Below, one piece after another: positions 1 through 6,591 of a stretch of 64,000 bases of DNA (position 1 is the stretch's first letter; every line of letters starts with the position of its first letter). The DNA is taken from positions 62,001-126,000 of the forward strand of contig JADJIA010000006.1 in the NCBI GenBank assembly GCA_016707285.1. The letters are read 5' to 3'. A program made the position numbers and the translations under genes. Under the pieces are notes generated by a model. The model had not been told where the DNA came from, made no database searches, and saw only the letters and a list, made by a program, of their open reading frames with translations. The DNA comes from Ignavibacteriales bacterium. Its GTDB lineage: Bacteria; Bacteroidota; Ignavibacteria; Ignavibacteriales; Ignavibacteriaceae.

Positions 1-690
1 GAAAATGTAAATATCGAAATCGCAGATGAAAACATCGATAAATTTATCCTCAAACAGAGTAAGATGTTTGACCCAAAACCGACTCCGCAATTTCAACAAA
101 TGTCTGAACAGGAAGAATCAATAGATTCAAAAACAGTGGCTGAAAAACTTTTTAGTGAAGGAAGATATCAGGATGCTCTTTTCTATTTTAAGGAAGCAAA
201 ATCTGATCAACCACTCGACTATTCCCTCGAAGTTTATATCCAGGAACTTGAACATCTCGTAAACCAACCCGTTGACGATGAGTCCGCTACAAACAATAAA
301 GGATTTGAGAATTATGAACTTGAAGCTTATGAGGAGGTATTAAGAGACGCTAATAATCTAAGGTCGGTAAAAAACTTCCCGGCAGCATTGGAAATTTATA
401 ATACTTTGTTGGTAAGTGACCCGGAAAACCCCTATCTGCTTTATTGCAAAACCGAGTGTGAAGACGGAATTAAAAGATCGGGTGAGAAGAAACCTGCTGC
501 AGCTGCCAATGTAAGGCAAACCACTACAGAGATGTTGACACTAAAAAGAACAGGTGACGAGTTTTTTAATCAAAAGAAATTTAATGAAGCGCTTGGCTAT
601 TATCGCCAGGCTCTAAAACTTAACCCTGATGATATTTATCTTCAGATTATTATCGACCAGTGCACTAAAGCAATCACCAATGAAAACTAA
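1..690 (+). CDS. TPR-repeat protein, C-terminal part (5' end outside window)
   Basis: The reading frame is open from base 1 with no stop before the first Met at 64, so the gene very probably begins upstream and only its C-terminal ~229 residues are visible. Three TPR-like helical pairs are seen: AEKLFSEGRYQDALFYFKEA, a unit around NFPAALEIYNTLLVSDPENP, and a third with FNQKKFNEALGYYRQALKL. TPRs mediate protein-protein contacts; no catalytic motif is visible. The central linker is acidic and probably flexible. Its stop overlaps the stop of the convergent DUF4296 gene by a few bases. The specific role is unknown. Confidence 0.75.
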   Translation, partial: ENVNIEIADENIDKFILKQSKMFDPKPTPQFQQMSEQEESIDSKTVAEKLFSEGRYQDALFYFKEAKSDQPLDYSLEVYIQELEHLVNQPVDDESATNNKGFENYELEAYEEVLRDANNLRSVKNFPAALEIYNTLLVSDPENPYLLYCKTECEDGIKRSGEKKPAAAANVRQTTTEMLTLKRTGDEFFNQKKFNEALGYYRQALKLNPDDIYLQIIIDQCTKAITNEN

Positions 691-1037
691 GGCTTATTGG
701 TAACACTGTCTTTAAGTGACACTATTCTCTCCTCCATGAGTAACATAAAATCTTTATAATCTTCAGGATTTTTCATGTAAAAATCGACTGTTTTATCATA
801 TAGATTTCTGTTCACTCCATTCCTTTTCAGAATTTCTTCAAGTGCCGGTTTCATAAACATGGCTGAAGTGCCAAGACTGTCTTGAGCCTTTAGCACTTCT
901 AAATAGATCGTGACAAATTTTTCTTCCGGTATTATTTCCACTTCCTTTTTGCTGCAAGAAAAAAACAAAAAGGGAATTGAAAACAGAAACAGGAAAAAGA
1001 GAAGTTTCTCCCTTCTTCCCAAAAAAAACTTAATCAC
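687..1037 (-). CDS. DUF4296-type lipoprotein
   Basis: Small lipoprotein of about 116 residues. A basic N-terminus (GRREK) and a Leu/Phe-rich segment end in a lipobox-like FFSC, so Cys acylation and membrane anchoring are expected. The rest (EEKFVTIYLEVLKAQ..., GVNRNLYDKTVDFYMKNPEDY) matches my recollection of DUF4296, a Bacteroidota family of unknown function. The frame is open upstream to an ATG at 1115, but that would add a long basic tail deep in the rhomboid gene. I prefer the GTG at 1037, which overlaps the rhomboid stop and suggests translational coupling. A TTG at 1022, which gives a shorter, typical signal peptide, is an alternative. Confidence 0.65.
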   Translation of the reverse strand: MIKFFLGRREKLLFFLFLFSIPFLFFSCSKKEVEIIPEEKFVTIYLEVLKAQDSLGTSAMFMKPALEEILKRNGVNRNLYDKTVDFYMKNPEDYKDFMLLMEERIVSLKDSVTNKP

Positions 1038-1995
1038 CCTTTTTCGACATCCTGTTGCTCGCCTCAAAAAGTATTTTTTTCTCTTTTTCTGAAAGGTTTT
1101 TGTAACCTGACACACTTATTTTATCAAGAATCCTGTCAATCTCTTCCTGAGTTATTGAGTCATCAGATACATCCTTAAACTTTGCATCAACTACTCTGTC
1201 ACTCCCCTTTTTTGTTCCAAATCCAAAATTAAAACCCTGTTTTGGCTTCTGAGTGGTTGTGGGACCTCCTGAGAAGTGGTCATCATCGTCATCGTCTCGA
1301 TTGTAAGGATATCCTGACGAAAATTGATTTGGTCCTCTTCCGCCTTTAAGTCTCGTCTTAAACGGAAAATAAACTGCCGGATCAAAAAAGAGGAAGAGAA
1401 ATCCGGTTATCGCTCCACCGATATGAGCGAGATGTGCAACATTTGAATTTGCGTTTCCAAACATAAAAAGATCGAGAAGGATCATAAATCCTATCAAATA
1501 CTTCGCTTTTACCGGGAGAAGGAAATAGATATAAATGTACCTGTCAGGGTTGAAAAGTGCAAACGCAATCATCACTCCATAAAGGGAACCTGAAGCTCCA
1601 ACAGTGATTGCCGGATCAACTCCCAATAATGGTGTTGCCAAATGAAGCAGACCGGCGCCAACCCCGGAAGCAAGATAAAAAATTAGAAACTTCTTCGAAC
1701 CAAGGGTATATTCAACCTCGGTGCCAAACATCCAAAGTGCAAAAAGATTAAAAAAGATGTGGCTAAAATTGGCATGCATAAATTGATAAGTAAACAATTG
1801 CCACGGAAGAAACCCATCGCCAACAGGGAAAAGTGCAAAAAATCGAGTGAACATTGAGCTAAGAGGCTCACCCCCTGACCTGATTCCCTCAGTCATCATT
1901 TCAATAAAAAACACTGCAACATTTGCAATGAGAAGACTTTTAATTACAGGGGAAATAAATCCAAAACCGACCGGGCGGTAGTTTCCGTTTGACAT
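1030..1995 (-). CDS. rhomboid-family intramembrane serine protease
   Basis: Polytopic protease of 321 residues. Rhomboid hallmarks are visible: the catalytic serine in GASGSLYG (about residue 137), the His in HLAHIGGAITG near the last core helix, and an HANFSHIFFNLFALW helix carrying the usual His/Asn. The ~220-residue membrane core is followed by a soluble tail with an Asp run (DDDDDDH) and a short helical C-terminal domain (ITQEEIDRILDKISVSGYKN) often found on Bacteroidota rhomboids. It should cleave membrane-embedded substrates; the substrate is not predictable. It lies 56 bases downstream of pgk, behind a hairpin, and its stop overlaps the DUF4296 gene. Confidence 0.92.
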   Translation of the reverse strand: MSNGNYRPVGFGFISPVIKSLLIANVAVFFIEMMTEGIRSGGEPLSSMFTRFFALFPVGDGFLPWQLFTYQFMHANFSHIFFNLFALWMFGTEVEYTLGSKKFLIFYLASGVGAGLLHLATPLLGVDPAITVGASGSLYGVMIAFALFNPDRYIYIYFLLPVKAKYLIGFMILLDLFMFGNANSNVAHLAHIGGAITGFLFLFFDPAVYFPFKTRLKGGRGPNQFSSGYPYNRDDDDDDHFSGGPTTTQKPKQGFNFGFGTKKGSDRVVDAKFKDVSDDSITQEEIDRILDKISVSGYKNLSEKEKKILFEASNRMSKKGD

Positions 1996-2011
1996 CTGAT
2001 TCCTTCAATTT

Positions 2012-2042
2012 AAGAAAGGAGTTGCCCCTTCAGGGCAACTCC
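2012..2042 (-). terminator. hairpin terminator after pgk
   Basis: A perfect 10-bp stem (2018-2027 with 2033-2042, GGAGTTGCCC/GGGCAACTCC) with a 5-base loop. On the minus strand it is followed by TTTCTT, consistent with a rho-independent terminator just after the pgk stop and only ~20 bases before the rhomboid start. Read-through may still feed the rhomboid gene. Confidence 0.65.
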
Positions 2043-2051
2043 ATCCAAATA

Positions 2052-3248
2052 TTAAGCATTATTAAGAACATCTACTCCGGGTAGAACTTTCCCTTCCAAA
2101 AATTCGAGGGAAGCTCCTCCGCCTGTAGAGACATGAGTAACTTTATCTTTTAATCCGGCCTTTGCGATTGCCGCAGCAGAGTCGCCTCCACCAACAACCG
2201 TAACTGAGCCGGCGGCTGTTGCCTCAACAAGCGCTTGTGAAATTGCATCAGTTCCGAGAGCATAGTTATCAAATTCAAAAACACCCATCGGACCATTCCA
2301 GACAACAGTTTTTGATTTTTTGATAGCTTCTGAAAACAATTTAATTGTTTCAGGTCCAATATCCAAACCCATCTTGTCAGACGGCATTTTATCTACTTGA
2401 ACAGTCTCAGCGGGTGATTCATTACTAAACTCTGCTGTAACTCTAACATCAATCGTAAGCAAAAAGTTTAATCCCCTGCCTTTTATTTTTTCGAGGAGCT
2501 CTTTTGCCAGGTCAACTTTCTCAGCTTCGAGTAGTGAAGTACCAATTTCATAACCCATTGCCTTAAAGAATGTATAAGCCATTCCACCACCGATTATGAG
2601 GGTGTCCACTTTGTCGAGAATGTTGTTGATAACATCAATTTTACCCGATATCTTTGCTCCGCCCAAGATCGCACAATAAGGACGAACAGGTACGGAAAGG
2701 GCACTGCCAAGATAGTCAAGTTCTTTTTGCATCAGATAACCTGAAACTGCCGATTTAACAAATTTGGTGACACCTTCCGTTGAGGCATGTGCGCGATGAG
2801 CGCTTCCAAATGCATCATTAACATAAATATCCGCAACTTTGGAGAGTTTTTCAGCGAAAACCGGATCATTGGCTTCCTCTTCCGGATGGAATCGAAGATT
2901 TTCCAATAATAAAACTTCGCCGGCTTTCAGATTATTGGCAAGTTTTTCAACTTCTTCTCCAATACAATCTGGCGCAAACTTTACTTCCTGACCAATCAAT
3001 TGTGCCAATCTCTCAGCAACGGGTTGCAGGGTGTATTTAGGATTAACTTTCCCTTTGGGTCTTCCAAGATGACTCATTAAAATTGTTTTACCACCATCTG
3101 CAATTATTTTTTTAATTGTGGGCAGAGATTCAATTATTCTGTTGTCATCGGTTACATTTAAGTTTTCATCAAGGGGGACATTAAAATCGACCCTCACAAG
3201 TATTTTTTTATCTTTTAATTCAACATTATCTATTGTCAATTTTTTCAT
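2052..3248 (-). CDS. pgk: phosphoglycerate kinase
   Basis: Glycolytic/gluconeogenic enzyme that transfers phosphate between 1,3-bisphosphoglycerate and ADP in the cytoplasm. At 398 residues it has the normal bacterial length. Diagnostic stretches include KILVRVDFNVPLDE at the N-terminus, SHLGRPKG, LLLENLRFHPEEE, the hinge GAKISGKIDVI, WNGPMGVFE and the nucleotide-binding GGGDSAAAI. It lies downstream of gap on the same strand, but a strong hairpin separates the two, so pgk may have its own promoter or depend on read-through. The start (MKKLTIDNVELKDKK) fits the family; no strong Shine-Dalgarno sequence is visible. Confidence 0.98.
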   Translation of the reverse strand: MKKLTIDNVELKDKKILVRVDFNVPLDENLNVTDDNRIIESLPTIKKIIADGGKTILMSHLGRPKGKVNPKYTLQPVAERLAQLIGQEVKFAPDCIGEEVEKLANNLKAGEVLLLENLRFHPEEEANDPVFAEKLSKVADIYVNDAFGSAHRAHASTEGVTKFVKSAVSGYLMQKELDYLGSALSVPVRPYCAILGGAKISGKIDVINNILDKVDTLIIGGGMAYTFFKAMGYEIGTSLLEAEKVDLAKELLEKIKGRGLNFLLTIDVRVTAEFSNESPAETVQVDKMPSDKMGLDIGPETIKLFSEAIKKSKTVVWNGPMGVFEFDNYALGTDAISQALVEATAAGSVTVVGGGDSAAAIAKAGLKDKVTHVSTGGGASLEFLEGKVLPGVDVLNNA

Positions 3249-3275
3249 TTTATTGCCGTGTTTAAGTTACACCAT

Positions 3276-3303
3276 AAAAAAAAGACGCAGCCGAAACTGC
3301 GTC
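3276..3303 (-). terminator. terminator between gap and pgk
   Basis: Stem GACGCAG/CTGCGTC (3284-3290 with 3297-3303), six-base loop, then eight T on the minus strand. This is a textbook rho-independent terminator directly after gap and about 30 bases before the pgk start. Confidence 0.8.
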
Positions 3304-3322
3304 GTAGAAAATAATTACTGAA

Positions 3323-4315
3323 TTAAGCGATCTTTTTTAACAGATCGATAACTCTGCATGAATATCCCCACTCGTTATCATACCAGCCGACAACTTTAAC
3401 AAGTGTTCCGCTAACCATTGTTGAGAGGGAATCAAAGATACATGAACTTGGATTATGAACGATATCAGAGGAAACGATTGGATCTTCTGTATATTCAAGA
3501 ACGCCTTTCATTGGACCTTCGGCAGCTTTTTTCATTGCTGCGTTTATTTCTTCAATTGTTGCTTCTTTTGAAAGTATTCCAACAAAATCAGTGATCGAAC
3601 CGTCAGGTGTAGGAACTCTTAGTGAGAATCCATCAAGTTTACCTTTTAATTCAGGGATAACTTTTCCGACTGTTTTAGCAGCACCTGTGGTGGTAGGGAT
3701 GATGTTTGTTGCTGCTGTTCTTGCTCTTCTGAGATCGCTGTGTGGGAAATCAAGAACTCTTTGGTCATTTGTGTATGAATGAACCGTTGTCATGAAACCT
3801 TTTTCAAGACCAAATGAATCATTTAATACTTTTGCCATTGGAGCGAGACAGTTTGTTGTACATGAAGCATTGGAGATAACCACTTCTTCACCTGTTAAGA
3901 TATCATCATTTACACCCATTACGATGGTTGCATCGATATCACCTTTTGCAGGTACTGTAAGGATAACCTTTTTCGCACCGGCTGCGATGTGTGGCATACA
4001 TTTTTCTTTTGTGGCAAAAACTCCGGTGGCTTCGATTACATATTCAGCGCCGAATTCTTTCCACTTCAGATTTGCAGGGTCTCTTTCTGCTGTGATCTCG
4101 ATCCTTTTACCGTTTACGATCAGGGCATTGCCTTCTACTACAACTGTGCCGTTAAATTTGCCGTGAACTGAGTCATATTTTAAAAGATGACCAAGTGTGC
4201 GGGCATCTGTAAGGTCGTTAATAGCAACTATATCTATTCCACCAACATCAAGTGCTCTTCTGAATACTAATCTTCCGATTCTTCCGAATCCATTTATTCC
4301 AACTTTTAGTGACAT
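3323..4315 (-). CDS. gap: glyceraldehyde-3-phosphate dehydrogenase, type I
   Basis: NAD(P)-dependent oxidation and phosphorylation of glyceraldehyde 3-phosphate. It is 330 residues, full length. Visible landmarks are the Rossmann start VGINGFGRIGRLVFR, the catalytic Cys in SNASCTTNCLAP (about residue 149), the catalytic His in TTVHSYTNDQ, RAARTAATNIIPTTTGAAK and the C-terminal WYDNEWGYSCRV. The start is supported by a strong Shine-Dalgarno sequence, GAGGAG, about 5 bases upstream of ATG. A promoter-like TTGCCA-16-TATAAA lies about 100 bases upstream, and a CRP-like box lies further up in the shared region with the divergent crp-type gene. Confidence 0.98.
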   Translation of the reverse strand: MSLKVGINGFGRIGRLVFRRALDVGGIDIVAINDLTDARTLGHLLKYDSVHGKFNGTVVVEGNALIVNGKRIEITAERDPANLKWKEFGAEYVIEATGVFATKEKCMPHIAAGAKKVILTVPAKGDIDATIVMGVNDDILTGEEVVISNASCTTNCLAPMAKVLNDSFGLEKGFMTTVHSYTNDQRVLDFPHSDLRRARTAATNIIPTTTGAAKTVGKVIPELKGKLDGFSLRVPTPDGSITDFVGILSKEATIEEINAAMKKAAEGPMKGVLEYTEDPIVSSDIVHNPSSCIFDSLSTMVSGTLVKVVGWYDNEWGYSCRVIDLLKKIA

Positions 4316-4417
4316 GTTTTCTCCTCATCATTAAAGAATTATTTAGACTTTCAAATTTACCGATCTTTGAGATATTTATCAATGCAATTATTCGTTTTCA
4401 CATAAGGTAAATTATTA

Positions 4418-4445
4418 TTTATACAGATTTTTACATAAATGGCAA
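4418..4445 (-). promoter_or_regulatory. candidate sigma70-like promoter for gap
   Basis: On the minus strand, -35-like TTGCCA (4445-4440) is separated by 16 bases from -10-like TATAAA (4423-4418), in the only upstream region of gap. The 5' leader would be about 100 bases. Prediction by eye only. Confidence 0.4.
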
Positions 4446-4491
4446 TTTTTAGACGAAATGTTACCGTTACAGAAATTATTTAATTTGATAT

Positions 4492-4507
4492 TGTGATAAA
4501 TCTCACT
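4492..4507 (+). promoter_or_regulatory. CRP-like operator box
   Basis: The sequence TGTGA-TAAATC-TCACT is a near match to the CRP consensus TGTGA-N6-TCACA. It lies 30 bases upstream of the ATG of a CRP-type regulator whose recognition helix keeps the CRP residues R-E-x-x-x-R (SRETISR). Autoregulation, and possibly control of the divergent gap gene, is a reasonable inference. Confidence 0.55.
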
Positions 4508-4536
4508 AAATTGGGTAAAAAAAAAAGGAACTTTTA

Positions 4537-5217
4537 ATGGACAACCTGGACTTTCCAAAATTTGTACCTCTCTTCGAGAATCTTGAGGATGAAACTATCC
4601 TCAAAATCTCTGAATTGGGTAAAATGAAATCTTTTGTTAAAGACGCCGTAGTCCTGCTCGAACATGAAACCGGCAACGCTCTCTTTGTGATCGTCTCCGG
4701 CAAAGTTAAAGTAAGTCGCGAAAGCGACGATGGAAGAGAAGTCATTCTGACCTACTTGAATCCAAACGACTTTTTTGGTGAAATGGCTTTACTCGATGGG
4801 CTTGCAAGATCTGCTACTGTTACAGCAATTGAAGATACTGAATTATTCATTATCGAAAGAGCTGATTTCCTCGATCTTCTTTATAGTCACCCCGAGGTTT
4901 CTATCAGTTTGCTCCAGGAACTGACCAAGAGACTTCGCGCTGCCGACATGAAGATCAAATCACTCTCCTTAAAGGATGCTGAAGGTAAAGTTGCCACTGT
5001 AATTCTTCAGATAGCTGACGATGTTGGCAAAATCAGACAAGGTGTAGTGGAAATCGAGAAACTCCCCTATCAACACGATCTCGCAAATATGGCAGGAACT
5101 TCAAGGGAAACGATTTCAAGAACCCTTCACAATTTTGTTAAAAAAGGTCTTATTGAACTTGACGGTAATAAACTCAGAATTCCCAATTATGAAGAATTCA
5201 GGAAGTTCTTTTCCTGA
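4537..5217 (+). CDS. Crp/Fnr-family transcription regulator, CRP-like
   Basis: 226 residues: an N-terminal cyclic-nucleotide-binding beta-barrel (about 10-125), a long dimerisation helix (about 125-150) and a C-terminal winged helix (about 165-220). The phosphate-binding cassette FGEMALLDGLARSATV resembles that of cAMP-binding members. No Cys is present, so it is not an FNR-type Fe-S oxygen sensor. The recognition helix GTSRETISRTL keeps the three residues with which E. coli CRP reads TGTGA half-sites. A matching palindrome sits 30 bases upstream, suggesting autoregulation. The stop is three bases before the next gene, so the PHP gene is probably co-translated. The ligand is not proven. Confidence 0.92.
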   Translation: MDNLDFPKFVPLFENLEDETILKISELGKMKSFVKDAVVLLEHETGNALFVIVSGKVKVSRESDDGREVILTYLNPNDFFGEMALLDGLARSATVTAIEDTELFIIERADFLDLLYSHPEVSISLLQELTKRLRAADMKIKSLSLKDAEGKVATVILQIADDVGKIRQGVVEIEKLPYQHDLANMAGTSRETISRTLHNFVKKGLIELDGNKLRIPNYEEFRKFFS

Positions 5218-5220
5218 ATA

Positions 5221-6042
5221 ATGGGTTTTAAAGCCGATCTACACACACATACCACTCATTCAGATGGGTGGTTGAGCGTGGAAAGTCTCCTCAGAAGAGC
5301 TATCCTGCAGCAAGTTGATGTTTTGTCAATTACTGATCACGACACAGTTTCCGGTTTTATTGAAGCCGAAAAAGTTAATACCAAATATGGGCTGAAACTT
5401 GTTCCGGGGATCGAATTGAGTGCCCAATACATTGAATTCGAAGTTCATGTGCTTGGTTACTATTTTGATACAAACAATAAACAGATAACGGAATACACCG
5501 AAACTTTAAAGATTGACAGACTTCAGAGATGTAATCGAATTGTTGACAAACTTAAAGCCGAAGGCGTGGATATTTCGCTCGATGAGGTAAAAGCTGAATG
5601 CAAAGGGGAAATTATTGGCAGACCACACATTGCAAAAGCATTGATCAAGAAAAAAATTGCCAAAAATTTTTCGCATGCTTTCAGAAGTTTCCTTGGCAAT
5701 AATGCCGCATCTTATGAAAAAAAATATTTTATCTCCCCTACAGATGCTGTAAAAATGATACATGATGCCGGTGGAATTGCAGTTCTTGCTCACCCGGGCA
5801 ATTTTGATGATAACACCCTTTCTATTATTCTTCAAGAAAATTTTGATGCCATCGAAGCAATACACCCTTCTCACTCCACTCCACAGCAGCAAAAACTTAT
5901 CAATATCTGCAAAGAAAAGGGAATTCCTTATTCCGGCGGTTCCGATTTTCATGGTGGAAATGCAACCGACCGGGGATATATCGGTCTCTATTTCCTGAAT
6001 AAAAAAGAGTTCTCAGATATAGAATCTCTTAAAAAGATGTAA
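5221..6042 (+). CDS. PHP-domain phosphoesterase (TrpH/YciV-like)
   Basis: 273-residue metal-dependent phosphoesterase of the polymerase-and-histidinol-phosphatase (PHP) superfamily. Metal-binding motifs are seen in order: DLHTHTTHSDG at the N-terminus, ITDHDTVSG, GIELSA, GRPHIAKAL, VLAHPG and a final GGSDFHG. This order fits the TrpH/YciV-like group, in which 3',5'-nucleoside bisphosphate phosphatase or 5'-3' RNA exonuclease activity has been reported; the exact substrate here is inferred. The ATG follows three bases after the stop of the CRP-type gene, so the two form an operon. Confidence 0.88.
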   Translation: MGFKADLHTHTTHSDGWLSVESLLRRAILQQVDVLSITDHDTVSGFIEAEKVNTKYGLKLVPGIELSAQYIEFEVHVLGYYFDTNNKQITEYTETLKIDRLQRCNRIVDKLKAEGVDISLDEVKAECKGEIIGRPHIAKALIKKKIAKNFSHAFRSFLGNNAASYEKKYFISPTDAVKMIHDAGGIAVLAHPGNFDDNTLSIILQENFDAIEAIHPSHSTPQQQKLINICKEKGIPYSGGSDFHGGNATDRGYIGLYFLNKKEFSDIESLKKM

Positions 6043-6112
6043 ATTATTCAGTTTTTTTATATTTACTCATTCTTTATGTTTCCTGAACCTATTTTTGATT
6101 TTGAGGATTGTT

Positions 6113-6583
6113 ATGAAAGAAATAAACGGATTATTACAAGCCGATGGACTAAAGTTTGCAATTGTTGTGAGCAGGTTCAACGATTTTATTACAAATAAAC
6201 TTCTCGAAGGAGCCATTGACTGTTTGGTAAGGCATGGCGCTGAAGATGAGAACATTACTGTCGTTCGTGTTCCCGGAGCATTTGAGATTCCTTTTATAGC
6301 AAAAGCTGTTGCAGAAAAAAAAGAATACAATTCAGTAATTTGCCTCGGTGCTGTGATTAGAGGGGCAACCCCCCATTTCGATTTTGTTGCTTCCGAATCT
6401 GCCAAAGGTGTTGCACAGGCATCTATGTCAACCGGTGTTCCCGTTATCTATGGTGTTCTTACAACTGATACAATTGAACAGGCAGTTGAAAGAGCCGGAA
6501 CCAAAGCAGGTAATAAAGGCTGGGATGCCGCTTTAACCGCAATAGAAACCGCAAATCTTCTAAATGAATTGAATAAAAAGTAG
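6113..6583 (+). CDS. ribH: 6,7-dimethyl-8-ribityllumazine synthase
   Basis: Riboflavin pathway enzyme that condenses 5-amino-6-ribitylaminouracil with 3,4-dihydroxy-2-butanone 4-phosphate. It is 156 residues from this start, the normal size. Family motifs are FAIVVSRFND, VPGAFEIPF, CLGAVIRGATPHFD (with the catalytic His) and GVLTTDTIEQA, followed by AGNKGWDAA. An in-frame TTG at 6095 exists, but ATG 6113 has a good Shine-Dalgarno sequence (GAGGA, 6103-6107) at proper spacing. No FMN riboswitch is apparent in the 70 bases upstream. No other rib gene is nearby. Confidence 0.97.
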   Translation: MKEINGLLQADGLKFAIVVSRFNDFITNKLLEGAIDCLVRHGAEDENITVVRVPGAFEIPFIAKAVAEKKEYNSVICLGAVIRGATPHFDFVASESAKGVAQASMSTGVPVIYGVLTTDTIEQAVERAGTKAGNKGWDAALTAIETANLLNELNKK

Positions 6584-6591
6584 CCTGATAA

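Noticed and set aside
5506..5952. 148-codon minus-strand ORF inside the PHP gene
   Set aside because: Entirely antisense to a well-supported enzyme; a shadow frame.
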